DNA of 38,445 nt from Leisingera sp. JC1. Its GTDB lineage: Bacteria > Pseudomonadota > Alphaproteobacteria > Rhodobacterales > Rhodobacteraceae. The notes beneath the pieces are model-generated. The model saw only the letters and a program-made list of their open reading frames with translations. It made no database searches and was not told the DNA's origin. The DNA lies in the NCBI RefSeq assembly GCF_001679925.1, contig NZ_LYUZ01000101.1, positions 1,280 through 39,724 of the forward strand, read 5' to 3'. This document shows, in pieces, positions 15,359-24,154 of this stretch (positions are counted from its first letter, which is position 1; each line of letters opens with the position of its first letter). A program made the translations under genes and the position numbers.

Positions 15359-15772
15359 TTAGGGCCGCTCGCCTGCGCGCATTCTGGCCTCGGTTCCAGT
15401 CCGGTCCGCCGAGATTTTGTCAAGGAACCCCGTCAACGCATCCGGGTCAGGGTTGTAGCGGCCGCTCCACAGGGCAATTTCAATCAGCACCGGCGCCAGG
15501 TCACGGCCTTTCTGTGTCAGCCCATAAACAAAGCTGCGGCCGCTGTCCGGGTCCTTCTCCTTGGTGACAATGCCCGCCTGCTCCAGCTGCTTCAGCCGCT
15601 GCGCCAGGATGTTGGTGGAGATCCCCTCCCAGCCTGCCAGCAGCTCGCCATAGGTCCGGGCGCCTTTCACTGCCATGTCGCGGATCACCAGGAGGCTCCA
15701 CCGGTCGCCGAAAATGTCCAGCGCATAGGCGACGGGACAGCCGGAGTCATATTTGCTGCGTGAATGGGTCAT
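15359..15772 (-). CDS. HxlR-family transcriptional regulator
   Basis: The 137-residue winged-helix protein has the HxlR core: 'GCPVAYALDIFGDRWSLLVI' at residues 11-30, the recognition region 'ISTNILAQRLKQLEQAGIV', and the wing 'VYGLTQKGRDLAPVL'. Members act as dimers. Cys12 sits at the position of the redox or electrophile-sensing cysteine of YodB/HypR-type proteins, so thiol sensing is possible. It is divergent from the exported double-YdhR-domain gene, and the 89-base gap holds two inverted repeats that are likely its operators. No link to the hydroxyproline locus is evident apart from position. Confidence 0.92.
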   Translation of the reverse strand: MTHSRSKYDSGCPVAYALDIFGDRWSLLVIRDMAVKGARTYGELLAGWEGISTNILAQRLKQLEQAGIVTKEKDPDSGRSFVYGLTQKGRDLAPVLIEIALWSGRYNPDPDALTGFLDKISADRTGTEARMRAGERP

Positions 15773-15792
15773 GGTTCCTGCGTATGTTTTTT

Positions 15793-15809
15793 ACTTGCGA
15801 AATGCAAGT
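15793..15809. promoter_or_regulatory. Candidate HxlR operator 1
   Basis: A perfect inverted repeat ACTTGC-GAAAT-GCAAGT in the divergent promoter gap. A second copy lies 38 bases away, centre to centre. This arrangement suits an HxlR dimer controlling both genes. Confidence 0.65.
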
Positions 15810-15830
15810 GTTCGTGCGAGCCAATGAATC

Positions 15831-15847
15831 ACTTGCAAAAGGCAAGC
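15831..15847. promoter_or_regulatory. Candidate HxlR operator 2
   Basis: ACTTGC-AAAAG-GCAAGC, the same repeat with one mismatch in the outer base. It ends 14 bases before the ATG at 15862, so binding would block translation initiation sequences or the promoter of that gene. Confidence 0.6.
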
Positions 15848-15861
15848 AATCAGGAGTGACC

Positions 15862-16623
15862 ATGACCCAAACCCCGATGACCGCGGATTCCCGCGAACGA
15901 TCGCGGCTGTCCCGCCGCCAGCTGCTGGCCGCCTCTGCGGGTGCGCTGCTGCTGCCCTCCCTTTCCCAAGCACAGGAAACTGCCATGACCCCCAAAGCCT
16001 TTGTTTACACCGAAGTTGCCATCTCCGTGCCGTTCGACCAGGCGCCCTGGCAGGACATCAACGAGGCGATCCGGCAGCAGCCCGGGTTCCTGAACAAGAC
16101 CTGGCTGTCGGGCCACGGCAATAACTCGCTGGGCGGGTTTTATGGCTTTGACAGCATTGAAAACGCGCGCAAATTCGTGACCGGCTATTTCCCTTCGGAG
16201 CCTCGGGCCTTCGGTGTGGCACATAACACGCGGGTCTTTGATGCCCGGATGACCGAAGCCGCCAGCCGTGACATGGCTGCGGTGCAATACGGCGGCGCAG
16301 GCGCAGCACCAGGTGCCTTTGTCTATACCGAGCTGCAACTGTCGGTGCCTTTTGAAGATGCGCCCTGGCAGGCCCGGAACAAGGCGCTGAAGATGCTGCC
16401 AGGGCTGCAGAACAAGGTCTGGCTCAGCGGGTTGCAGACCCGGACGCTGGGCGGGTTTGATGCTTTCGATACGCTGGACCACGCGTTGGATTTCGCAGTG
16501 AACATGTTCCCGGAAACCGCGGCGGAGCTGGGCTGCGCCTTCTACACGCGGGTGTTTGACGCCTCGGTCACGGAGACCGCCAGCAGGGCAATGCACTCCC
16601 CTTACTACAGCCCTGCCGCCTAG
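15862..16623 (+). CDS. Tat-exported protein with two tandem YdhR-like (dimeric alpha/beta barrel) domains
   Basis: The 253-residue protein starts at the ATG at 15862, after CAGGAG. Residues 16-38 form a twin-arginine signal ('LSRRQLLAAS' plus a hydrophobic stretch ending SQAQE). The rest is an internal duplication: residues 46-138 and 152-244 align throughout, sharing 'AFVYTE', 'VPF..APWQ', 'NK.WLSG', 'LGGF..FD', 'TRVFDA..TE.ASR.M'. The repeat looks like the YdhR/antibiotic-biosynthesis-monooxygenase ferredoxin-like fold, which normally works as a dimer; here one chain may supply both halves. Enzymatic function is unknown. An internal ATG at residue 42 would give a cytoplasmic form. The divergent HxlR gene with two shared operators suggests induction by a small molecule or oxidative signal. 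The fold call is moderate; the duplication and Tat motif are directly visible. Confidence 0.78.
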   Translation: MTQTPMTADSRERSRLSRRQLLAASAGALLLPSLSQAQETAMTPKAFVYTEVAISVPFDQAPWQDINEAIRQQPGFLNKTWLSGHGNNSLGGFYGFDSIENARKFVTGYFPSEPRAFGVAHNTRVFDARMTEAASRDMAAVQYGGAGAAPGAFVYTELQLSVPFEDAPWQARNKALKMLPGLQNKVWLSGLQTRTLGGFDAFDTLDHALDFAVNMFPETAAELGCAFYTRVFDASVTETASRAMHSPYYSPAA

Positions 16624-16656
16624 CACCGGGCGGCTGCGCCAGTGCAGCTTGATTGT

Positions 16657-16692
16657 GTCCAGGCCGCTGCGGTTTTGCGCGGCGGCCTGGAC
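16657..16692 (+). other. Strong stem-loop after the double-YdhR gene
   Basis: An 11-bp perfect stem (GTCCAGGCCGC / GCGGCCTGGAC) with a 14-base loop lies 34 bases after the stop. No T-run follows on either strand, so it is not a classical intrinsic terminator; it may protect the transcript 3' end. Confidence 0.5.
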
Positions 16693-16808
16693 CGGTGCGC
16701 TCACGGATGGTGCTGCGCCGGTGACGGTGCTGCGGCGCTAGGGTTTTGTTAGGACCGGCTGCCTATTTGAAGAAGGAGATGGCCCGGAATCAAAGGACCC
16801 AAATCACT

Positions 16809-18704
16809 ATGCCTGCTTTCTTCTACCGTTTGCCGGTGCGGATCTACGCACTGGCCGCAATGGCGGTTTGCCTGTTTGCCCTGCTGACCGTCTTCCTGCT
16901 GGTTCGCGCAAATAACGATGAATATGTCAGTCGCGAACGCGAGCTGCATCAGGTCACGGACATGGCCTTCAGTCAGCTGGATGCGCTGCAGAACCAGGTC
17001 GCGGATGGCCAGCTGGATGAGGCAGCGGCCCGCGAGATGGGGCGCACGGTGCTGGAGACGTTCAGGTTCGGAACCGCCGGCGATTTTCACGCCTTTGATT
17101 TCGACCTGGTGATCACCGCAAACGCCTTTCTGCCGGAGTGGGTGGGCACGCGTCAGCAAGGCCTGACTGATGAAAACGGGGTCAAGATCTACCAGGAAAT
17201 GCTCAAGATCGCCAAGGCGGATGGGCAGGGTTCTCTGATTTACCACTTCGCCAACGCAAGCACCGGAGTGATTGAAGCCAAGATGGGCTATATCCGGGTC
17301 TATGAACCCTGGGGCTGGATCGTTGGCACCGGTGCCTATGTGTCGGATATCGAGGCCAAGGTGCAGCAGAACATTATCACGACCGTGACCGGGCTGCTTG
17401 TCACCCTGGCGGTTCTGATGGTGGGCGCGACCCTGATTACCCGCAGTGTCACCGGGCCGGTCGGCGCTCTGCGCGGGCGCATGCAGTCGATGGCTGACGG
17501 CGATACCGCCAGCGCCATTCCGGCCACCGCCAGCAAAAGCGAGATCGGTGAGATGGCGCGCACTCTGGATGTGTTCCGCCAGGCGCTGATCCGCCAGCAG
17601 GAGCTGGAAGACGCGGAGCATGCGCTGAACGAGAAGCGCAGCAAGGTGGTGGCGGCGCTCAGCAGCAAGCTGTCGGCGCTGTCGCAGGGCGACCTGACCG
17701 CACAGATCACCGAGACCTTCCCGGAGGATTACGAACAGCTGCGCCAGGACTTCAACACCACCGCGCGGAACCTCAGCGCCACGGTGGAGCAGGTGATTGC
17801 CGCCGCCGCCAGCATCCGCAACGGTGCGGCTGAGATCAGCCAGGCCTCCGACGACCTGTCGCACCGCACCGAAAGCCAGGCGGCGACGCTGGAGCAGACC
17901 GCCGCGGCGCTGGACGAGCTGACAGCAAGCGTCAAATCCGCCGCTGAGGGCGCCCGCAGCGTTGAGGCGACGATGGAAGACGCCAAGGCAGAGGCCCGCA
18001 CCAGCGGCGAGGTGGTGCAGAGCGCGGTATCGGCGATGACCGAGATCGAGGAAAGCTCGAACAAGATCAGCCAGATCATCTCGGTGATCGACGACATCGC
18101 TTTCCAGACCAACCTGCTGGCGCTGAACGCAGGCGTCGAGGCAGCGCGGGCCGGCGAGGCGGGCCGCGGATTCGCGGTGGTCGCCAGCGAGGTGCGGGCT
18201 CTGGCACAGCGGTCGTCTGACGCGGCGATGGAGATCAAGACGCTGATCTCCGACAGCTCCGGCCAGGTGGCCCGCGGTGTGGATCTGGTGGGCAAGGCGG
18301 GTGACGCGCTGCAAAGCATCGTCAGCCAGGTCACCCATATCTCGCAGCTGGTCTCCGGCATTGCCGAGGGTGCTGCGGAGCAGTCAACCGGTTTAAATGA
18401 GATCAACACCGGTGTCACTCAGCTGGACCAGGTGACCCAGCAGAACGCGGCGATGGTGGAGGAGGCGACGGCCGCCGGCCACATGCTGAAGACCGACGCG
18501 GGCAAGCTGGCGGACCTGGTCGCCCACTTCAAGACCGCAGGAGGCAGCGTGATGGCAGCACCGGCGAAACCCGCTCCCGCCCCGGCAGCAGCGCCGGCCC
18601 CGAGCGCCCATGGCAGCGATGACTGGGACATGCAACCCGCGCCGCAACCGGCCGCAGTGGCCGCCAGCGGCAACGCCGCCCGCGACCTGTGGCAGGATTT
18701 CTGA
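16809..18704 (+). CDS. Methyl-accepting chemotaxis protein with Cache domain (first copy)
   Basis: The 631-residue receptor has a membrane segment at about 10-33, a periplasmic single Cache (sCache_2) domain with 'PWGWIVGTGAYVSDIE', a second membrane segment, HAMP ('SVTGPVGALRGRMQSMADGD'), a further HAMP-like linker and a signalling domain with the hairpin tip 'EVRALAQRSSDAAMEIKTLI'. An Ala/Pro-rich linker ends in LWQDF, an xWxxF pentapeptide like the CheR/CheB tether of other receptors. I chose 16809 because it gives the N-terminus shared with the second copy (PAF-YRLPVRIYA). An ATG at 16779, directly abutting AAGGAG, is the alternative. From residue about 254 on it is almost identical to the next gene. 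The ligand is unknown. Confidence 0.93.
   Translation: MPAFFYRLPVRIYALAAMAVCLFALLTVFLLVRANNDEYVSRERELHQVTDMAFSQLDALQNQVADGQLDEAAAREMGRTVLETFRFGTAGDFHAFDFDLVITANAFLPEWVGTRQQGLTDENGVKIYQEMLKIAKADGQGSLIYHFANASTGVIEAKMGYIRVYEPWGWIVGTGAYVSDIEAKVQQNIITTVTGLLVTLAVLMVGATLITRSVTGPVGALRGRMQSMADGDTASAIPATASKSEIGEMARTLDVFRQALIRQQELEDAEHALNEKRSKVVAALSSKLSALSQGDLTAQITETFPEDYEQLRQDFNTTARNLSATVEQVIAAAASIRNGAAEISQASDDLSHRTESQAATLEQTAAALDELTASVKSAAEGARSVEATMEDAKAEARTSGEVVQSAVSAMTEIEESSNKISQIISVIDDIAFQTNLLALNAGVEAARAGEAGRGFAVVASEVRALAQRSSDAAMEIKTLISDSSGQVARGVDLVGKAGDALQSIVSQVTHISQLVSGIAEGAAEQSTGLNEINTGVTQLDQVTQQNAAMVEEATAAGHMLKTDAGKLADLVAHFKTAGGSVMAAPAKPAPAPAAAPAPSAHGSDDWDMQPAPQPAAVAASGNAARDLWQDF
17568..18704 (+). 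repeat. Long direct repeat, copy 1 (receptor signalling half)
   Basis: From GATGTGTTCCGCC to the stop this stretch matches 19708-20847 with only scattered, mostly silent changes, plus divergence in the Ala/Pro linker. Upstream of it the two genes differ clearly. The sharp boundary indicates a recent duplication or gene conversion limited to the signalling half. Confidence 0.9.
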
Positions 18705-18726
18705 TCCAGGACAGACCGTTGCAGAC

Positions 18727-18764
18727 AAAAAACGCCCGGGGAAAATTCCCCGGGCGTTTTATCT
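18727..18764 (+). terminator. Rho-independent terminator after first receptor gene
   Basis: AACGCCCGGGGAA / TTCCCCGGGCGTT forms a perfect stem closed by a very short AA loop, followed by TTT and flanked upstream by an A-run. It lies about 22 bases after the stop. The same terminator type follows the second receptor gene. Confidence 0.9.
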
Positions 18765-18939
18765 TGCGGCGGTAGGGATGGGCGCTGGCCGGCAGATTGA
18801 AAGCGGTTCAATCAAAATGCGGCAAGAATTTCCGGCAATACGGCGTGAAAGCGCAGGCAGGGCTTTGCTGGGTAGGGGTTTGTTAGAAACTGCGGCCTAA
18901 ACAGGCAGGCAATAGACCTGCAATGAAGGCTCTGATTAC

Positions 18940-20847
18940 ATGTCCAGAATACCCGCTTTTCTCTACCGCTTGCCTGTCCGTATCTACGCGCTTTCGGCGC
19001 TTGCGCTGTCGTTGATGGCGCTGCTGACTTTCCTGCTGCTCTCGCAGTCCGTCAAAAACGCTTATGAGATGCGCTATACGGAGCTGCACAATGTCACCGA
19101 CACGGCTGTCAGCCTGCTGCACGACTTGGAGGAAGGGGTTCAGTCCGGCCGCTTCACGGAACAGGAGGCCCGTGACATCGGCCGCGAGCGCCTGACCGCG
19201 CTGCGCTTTGGCGATTCGGGGTATGTCTTTGTTTTCGATCACGATCTGGTGGTTCAAGCACACCCGGTTGTGCCGGACTGGGTTGGCACCAACCAGGGCG
19301 CTTATGAGGATGTGACCGGCATCAAGGTGTTCCAGGAGCTGGAGAAGATCGCTGCCGCCAAGGGGGCAGGGGAGCTGACCTATTTCTTCAAGAAGCCCGA
19401 TTCAGAAGTGATGGAAGCCAAGATCGGCTATGTGCAGGCCTATAAGCCCTGGGGCTGGATCATCGGCACTGGCGCCTATGTGTCGGACATCGAGGCCGAT
19501 GTTGCAAAGATGCGCAATGAGGCGCTGATCGTTCTGGGTATCAGCCTGGTCGCGCTGATGGTTGCCGCCTATTTCATCACCCGCAGCGTGACCGGCCCGC
19601 TGACCGGTCTGAAGAACCGGATGCAGACGATGGCCGATGGCGACACCAGCAGCGAAATCCCCTCAGCAGAGGCGCGCAGCGAACTGGGCGAGATTGCCCG
19701 GAGCGTCGATGTGTTCCGCCAGGCGCTGATCCGCCAGCAGGAGCTGGAAGACGCGGAGCATGCGCTGAACGAGAAGCGCAGCAAGGTGGTGGCGGCGCTC
19801 AGCAGCAAGCTGTCGGCGCTGTCGCAGGGCGACCTGACCGCACAGATCACCGAGACCTTCCCAGAGGATTACGAACAGCTGCGCCAGGATTTCAATACCA
19901 CCGCGCGGAACCTCAGCGCCACGGTGGAGCAGGTGATCGCCGCCGCCGCCAGCATCCGCAATGGTGCGGCTGAAATCAGCCAGGCCTCTGACGACCTGTC
20001 GCACCGCACCGAAAGCCAGGCGGCGACGCTGGAACAGACCGCCGCCGCGCTGGATGAGCTGACGGCATCGGTGAAATCCGCCGCTGAGGGCGCCCGCAGT
20101 GTTGAGGCGACGATGGAAGACGCCAAGGCAGAGGCCCGCACCAGCGGCGAGGTGGTGCAGAGCGCGGTCTCTGCAATGACCGAGATCGAGGAAAGCTCGA
20201 ACAAGATCAGCCAGATCATCAGCGTGATCGACGACATCGCTTTCCAGACCAACCTGCTGGCGCTGAACGCAGGCGTCGAGGCGGCGCGGGCCGGCGAGGC
20301 AGGCCGCGGATTCGCGGTGGTCGCCAGCGAGGTGCGGGCTCTGGCGCAGCGGTCGTCTGACGCGGCGATGGAGATCAAGACGCTGATCTCCGACAGCTCC
20401 GGCCAGGTGGCCCGCGGTGTGGATCTGGTGGGCAAGGCGGGCGACGCGCTGCAAAGCATCGTCAGTCAGGTCACCCATATCTCGCAGCTGGTCTCCGGCA
20501 TTGCCGAGGGTGCCGCGGAGCAGTCAACCGGCCTCAATGAGATCAACACCGGTGTCACTCAGCTGGACCAGGTGACCCAGCAGAACGCGGCGATGGTGGA
20601 GGAGGCGACGGCCGCCGGCCACATGCTGAAGACCGACGCAGGCAAGCTGGCCGACCTGGTGGCCCACTTCAAGACCGCAGGCGGCGGTTCCGCGGCGGCC
20701 CCGGCAGCCCCGGTGAAACCCGCCGCTGTCCCGGCCTCGGCACCAACCGCGCATGGCGGCGATGACTGGGACATGCAACCCGCGCCGCAACCGGCCGCAG
20801 TGGCCGCCAGCGGCAACGCCGCCCGCGACCTGTGGCAGGATTTCTGA
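18940..20847 (+). CDS. Methyl-accepting chemotaxis protein with Cache domain (second copy)
   Basis: The 635-residue receptor has the same plan as the preceding gene: membrane segment near 12-34, sCache_2 domain ('FGDSGYVFVFDHDLVV', 'PWGWIIGTGAYVSDIE'), second membrane segment, HAMP, signalling domain and C-terminal LWQDF. The Cache domain is homologous to but clearly diverged from that of the first copy, so the two probably sense different or differently bound ligands while signalling identically. The 235-base gap before it contains the first gene's terminator and its own promoter. Near the start, TAGGGGTTTGTTAG resembles TAGGGTTTTGTTAG upstream of the first copy at a similar distance. Confidence 0.93.
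   Translation: MSRIPAFLYRLPVRIYALSALALSLMALLTFLLLSQSVKNAYEMRYTELHNVTDTAVSLLHDLEEGVQSGRFTEQEARDIGRERLTALRFGDSGYVFVFDHDLVVQAHPVVPDWVGTNQGAYEDVTGIKVFQELEKIAAAKGAGELTYFFKKPDSEVMEAKIGYVQAYKPWGWIIGTGAYVSDIEADVAKMRNEALIVLGISLVALMVAAYFITRSVTGPLTGLKNRMQTMADGDTSSEIPSAEARSELGEIARSVDVFRQALIRQQELEDAEHALNEKRSKVVAALSSKLSALSQGDLTAQITETFPEDYEQLRQDFNTTARNLSATVEQVIAAAASIRNGAAEISQASDDLSHRTESQAATLEQTAAALDELTASVKSAAEGARSVEATMEDAKAEARTSGEVVQSAVSAMTEIEESSNKISQIISVIDDIAFQTNLLALNAGVEAARAGEAGRGFAVVASEVRALAQRSSDAAMEIKTLISDSSGQVARGVDLVGKAGDALQSIVSQVTHISQLVSGIAEGAAEQSTGLNEINTGVTQLDQVTQQNAAMVEEATAAGHMLKTDAGKLADLVAHFKTAGGGSAAAPAAPVKPAAVPASAPTAHGGDDWDMQPAPQPAAVAASGNAARDLWQDF
19708..20847 (+). repeat. Long direct repeat, copy 2 (receptor signalling half)
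   Basis: Partner of 17568-18704, offset 2,140 bases at the start and 2,143 at the stop because of a one-codon difference in the linker. Similarity continues past the stop codon for about ten bases (TGATCCAGGACAG) and includes the terminator. Confidence 0.9.
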
Positions 20848-20872
20848 TCCAGGACAGGGTCTTTGCAGAAAA

Positions 20873-20902
20873 AACGCCCGGGGAGCGATCCCCGGGCGTT
20901 TG
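20873..20902. terminator. Bidirectional terminator between second receptor gene and icd
   Basis: AACGCCCGGGGA / TCCCCGGGCGTT forms a perfect stem with a four-base loop region. The plus strand ends in TTTG and the minus strand in a run of six T, so it can end transcription of both convergent genes. Confidence 0.88.
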
Positions 20903-20926
20903 CTGTTTCAGCCGGTCAGGAGCGGA

Positions 20927-23140
20927 TCAGCCGATGATGGCGTTCAGCGTCGGGCTGGGGCGCATCACCTTGGCCTTCAGCTCCACGCTGGGGCGGAAGT
21001 AGCCGCCGATATCGGCGGGCGCGCCCTGGGCGGCGGCCAGCTCGCTGATGATCTGCTCTTCCTTGGCGCCCAGCTCCTCGGCAATGGGAGCAAAATGCGC
21101 TGCAAGCTCTGCATCGTCGGTCTGGGCTGCCAGCGCCTCGGCCCAGTAGCGGGCAAACCAGTAGTGGCTGTCGCGGTTGTCCGGCTCGCCCGCCTTGCGC
21201 GAGGGCGAGCGGTTGTGGTCGAGGATGCCTTGGGTCGCGTCCTCAGCCGCACGGCCCAGCACGCCGGCCTTGGTGATGCCTTTGACGTCGGCCAGGAAGT
21301 TCAGCGACTCGCCGAGGGCGCAGAACTCACCCATCGAGTCCCAGCGCAGGTGGTTCTCTTCGACCAGCTGCTGCACGTGCTTGGGGGCAGAGCCGCCAGC
21401 GCCGGTTTCAAACAGCCCGCCGCCCTGCATCAGCTTGACGATCGACAGCATCTTGGCCGAGGTTCCCAGTTCCAGGATCGGGAACAGGTCGGTCAGGTAA
21501 TCGCGCAGCACGTTGCCGGTGATTGCGATGCTGTCCTTGCCTGCGGTGATGCTTTCCAGGCTCTGGCGGGTGGCTTCGCGCGGCGCCAAGATCTGGAACT
21601 TGTCCGCAACGCCGGCCGCCTGAAGCGCGGGCTGAACGTATTTGATCAGCTCGGCGTCATGGGCGCGGTTTGCGTCCAGCCAGAAGATCGCCTCGGAGCC
21701 GGTCAGGCGCTGGCGGTCCATCGCCAGCTGGATCCAGTTCTCGATCGGCGCCTTCTTGACGGTGCAGGCGCGCCAGATGTCGCCGGTTTCAACGTCGTGC
21801 GAATGCAGCGTATCGCCATTGGACAGCATGATGCGGATGGTGCCGTCGGCCGGCGCCTCAAAGGTGGTCGGGTGGGAGCCGTATTCCTCAGCCTTCTGCG
21901 CCATCAGTCCGACGTTGGCGACCGCGCCTGCGGTGGTCACGTCCAGCGCGCCGTTGGCTTTGAAGAAATTGATGGACTCGTCATAGACGGTGGAATAGCA
22001 GCGGTCCGGGATCACGCAGTTGGTGTCGCCCTTGTTGCCGTTCTGGTCCCAGCCCTTGCCGCCGGCGCGGATCACCGCAGGCATGGACGCGTCGATGATC
22101 ACATCCGATGGCACATGCAGGTTGGTGATGCCCTTGTCGCTGTCCACCATGTACATGTCGGGGCGCTCGGCGCGTACCGCTTCGATGGCGGCGGTGATTT
22201 CGGCGTTGCCTTTGACGCGCTCCAGCAGGTCGCCCATGCCGGAGTTCGGGTTCACCCCCAGCGCGTCCAGCTCGGCGCCGTATTTCTCGAACACCGGGGC
22301 CAGCCAGGCCTTCACTGCGTGGCCGAAGATGATCGGGTCGGAGACCTTCATCATGGTCGCTTTCATATGCAGCGAGAACATGGTGCCGTCCGCCTTGGTG
22401 TCGGCAATCGCTTCGCCGAGGAAGGACGACAGCGCCTTCACCGACATGAAGGTGGCGTCCGCCACGGTGCCTTCTTCCAGCGGCCAGCCGTCTTTCAGCA
22501 CGGTGACAGCGCCGTCCTTGGCGACAAACTCGATCCGCGCGGCACCGGTCTGGGCGGCGGTGATGGTTGCGGACTTCTCGTTGGCGTAGAAATCGTTGCC
22601 GGGCATTGACGACACTTTGGTCTTGCTGTCTGCCGACCATGTGCCCATCGAATGCGGGTTGGCCTTGGCGTAGTTCTTCACGGCCTTGGCGGCGCGGCGG
22701 TCGGAGTTGCCTTCACGCAGGACCGGGTTCACCGCCGAGCCCTTGATCGCGTCATAGCGGGCGCGCACGTCTTTTTCGGCGTCGGTCTTGGGCTCTTCCG
22801 GGTAGTCCGGGAGGTCATAGCCCTGGGCCTGCAGCTCCTTGATGGCGGCGGTCAGCTGCGGCACCGAGGCGGAGATGTTCGGCAGCTTGATCACATTGGC
22901 GTCCGGGGTCTTCACCAGCTGGCCCAGCTCGGCCAGGTCGTCGCTCTGGCGCTGCGCGTCGGTCAGGTTCTCCGGGAAGGCGGCGATGATGCGGCCGGCC
23001 AGCGAAATGTCCTTGGTGCCGACGGTGACGCCAGCGGCAGACGCGAACTTGCGGATGATCGGCAGGAAGGATGCCGAGGCCAGTTCGGGCGCTTCGTCTA
23101 CAATGGTATACAATATGTCCGGGGTTTGATTTTCTGCCAT
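20927..23140 (-). CDS. icd: NADP-dependent isocitrate dehydrogenase, monomeric type
   Basis: The 737-residue length and the sequence ('[17 protein letters not shown]', '[11 protein letters not shown]', '[14 protein letters not shown]', '[11 protein letters not shown]') identify the monomeric IDH-II family, unrelated in length to the 400-residue dimeric enzyme. It converts isocitrate to 2-oxoglutarate with NADP in the TCA cycle. I chose the ATG at 23140 ([12 protein letters not shown]); a TTG nine bases upstream is a poorer start. It is transcribed alone, convergent with the receptor genes. '[20 protein letters not shown]' further in is also typical of the family. Confidence 0.95.
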   Translation of the reverse strand: MAENQTPDILYTIVDEAPELASASFLPIIRKFASAAGVTVGTKDISLAGRIIAAFPENLTDAQRQSDDLAELGQLVKTPDANVIKLPNISASVPQLTAAIKELQAQGYDLPDYPEEPKTDAEKDVRARYDAIKGSAVNPVLREGNSDRRAAKAVKNYAKANPHSMGTWSADSKTKVSSMPGNDFYANEKSATITAAQTGAARIEFVAKDGAVTVLKDGWPLEEGTVADATFMSVKALSSFLGEAIADTKADGTMFSLHMKATMMKVSDPIIFGHAVKAWLAPVFEKYGAELDALGVNPNSGMGDLLERVKGNAEITAAIEAVRAERPDMYMVDSDKGITNLHVPSDVIIDASMPAVIRAGGKGWDQNGNKGDTNCVIPDRCYSTVYDESINFFKANGALDVTTAGAVANVGLMAQKAEEYGSHPTTFEAPADGTIRIMLSNGDTLHSHDVETGDIWRACTVKKAPIENWIQLAMDRQRLTGSEAIFWLDANRAHDAELIKYVQPALQAAGVADKFQILAPREATRQSLESITAGKDSIAITGNVLRDYLTDLFPILELGTSAKMLSIVKLMQGGGLFETGAGGSAPKHVQQLVEENHLRWDSMGEFCALGESLNFLADVKGITKAGVLGRAAEDATQGILDHNRSPSRKAGEPDNRDSHYWFARYWAEALAAQTDDAELAAHFAPIAEELGAKEEQIISELAAAQGAPADIGGYFRPSVELKAKVMRPSPTLNAIIG

Positions 23141-23356
23141 GTTCCACAACCTTTCAGCGATCTCGGAGGCTTATAGGGCATCAGCGCGGTCGGGCCGCGC
23201 CGGTTTCGGGTAGTCCGGTGCTGCCGCAGCGGCGCCCGTGTTTCGGGCGGGTCAGGCCTGGGCAGCCATGTGTGTGGCCCCCATGTAGAACACGATTGCT
23301 GCGGGTGCAATGGTTTGGCGCACTTGCGCCCCCGCGCGGATTGCCGCGGCTGGCGT

Positions 23357-23425
23357 GAGGGGCGCAGCCCCTCTTGGGCAGCGGGCTCAATTCACCCCGG
23401 AGTATTTCGGCAAAGAAGAAGGGGC
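23357..23425. repeat. Candidate Rhodobacteraceae extragenic palindromic element
   Basis: The 296-base gap between icd and the SH3 gene holds a perfect GAGGGGC-GCA-GCCCCTC stem (23357-23373), then TTCACCCCGGAGTATTTCGG followed by CAAAGAAGAAG. This combination of a GC hairpin with a CCCCGGAGTATTT segment is one I associate with repeated intergenic sequences in Rhodobacteraceae genomes; that is memory, not a search. The rest of the gap (23141-23356) shows no gene. Confidence 0.45.
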
Positions 23426-23436
23426 GGGGAGGGGGG

Positions 23437-23949
23437 TTACTCGCGCAACTCGTCCGGGGAGACGCCCCAGAGCTTTTTCTTCGGCGCCCAGCCGCTGTAG
23501 CCGCCGGCGGAGATCTCGCACCAGTCGCTAGCGCATTCGCCCAGCCGCGCCACCACGCCCAGTTCAAAGGCGGCCGTCACCGGCGCGCGGGTGTCGGGGC
23601 GGGCGTGCACTGTCAGCATGTCCTCCTCGACCAGCACGGTGCGCACGCCGGACAAGAGTGCGTAATGCACCCAGCCGCCGGCGCCATCGCGGTCCTGCAC
23701 CCGTCGCCAGTGGCCGTATTCCGCGGTGATTTCCAGCGGCATGCCACGGCGCTTAAACACCCAGTCGATCTTATGGGTCAGCGACGGGCCGCGGCGCACA
23801 TTGCCGGTGGCGGCCTTCATCGAGACATAGCGGGGCAGGGGCAGGTTGGTGACCGGGCCGCGGGATTCGGCCGCACAAACGGTGGCCGTCAGCAAGGTAA
23901 CTGCTGCTGCCGCTGCCAGATGGCGGAGTGCCATTGCCGCGTTTCTCAC
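23437..23949 (-). CDS. Exported protein with two bacterial SH3 domains
   Basis: The 170-residue protein has a signal peptide (hydrophobic stretch 10-26, cleavage near CAAE) and two SH3-like domains, about 42-101 ('SMKAATGNVRRGPSLTHKID' ... 'GWVHYALLSG') and about 104-165 ('VLVEEDMLTVHARPDTRAPV' ... 'GYSGWAPKKKLWGV'). Such proteins are periplasmic and may bind peptidoglycan; the exact role is unknown. The frame opens at a GTG (23949) preceded by GAGG; an ATG at 23934 is the alternative. It is divergent from the 2-hydroxyacid dehydrogenase gene, separated by about 205 bases with no clear feature. Confidence 0.88.
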   Translation of the reverse strand: MRNAAMALRHLAAAAAVTLLTATVCAAESRGPVTNLPLPRYVSMKAATGNVRRGPSLTHKIDWVFKRRGMPLEITAEYGHWRRVQDRDGAGGWVHYALLSGVRTVLVEEDMLTVHARPDTRAPVTAAFELGVVARLGECASDWCEISAGGYSGWAPKKKLWGVSPDELRE

Positions 23950-24154
23950 TGCCTGCTCGCCTCTTCGTTGCCCAGCCGGGTTATGCCCAGCCTCTTGTTC
24001 CGGTTTTTTTAGCCCGTCTTGTTATGCCCCTGCAGCGCCCGGCATATTTCCGGTCCCGCGGTCAGGGAATGCGGTTGGGTTCTTGTGCCTCTGCGCATCC
24101 TGCGCCACGATGCCATGGAGGCGTGCGGAATGAAAAGCCCAAGGGAGAGCACAA

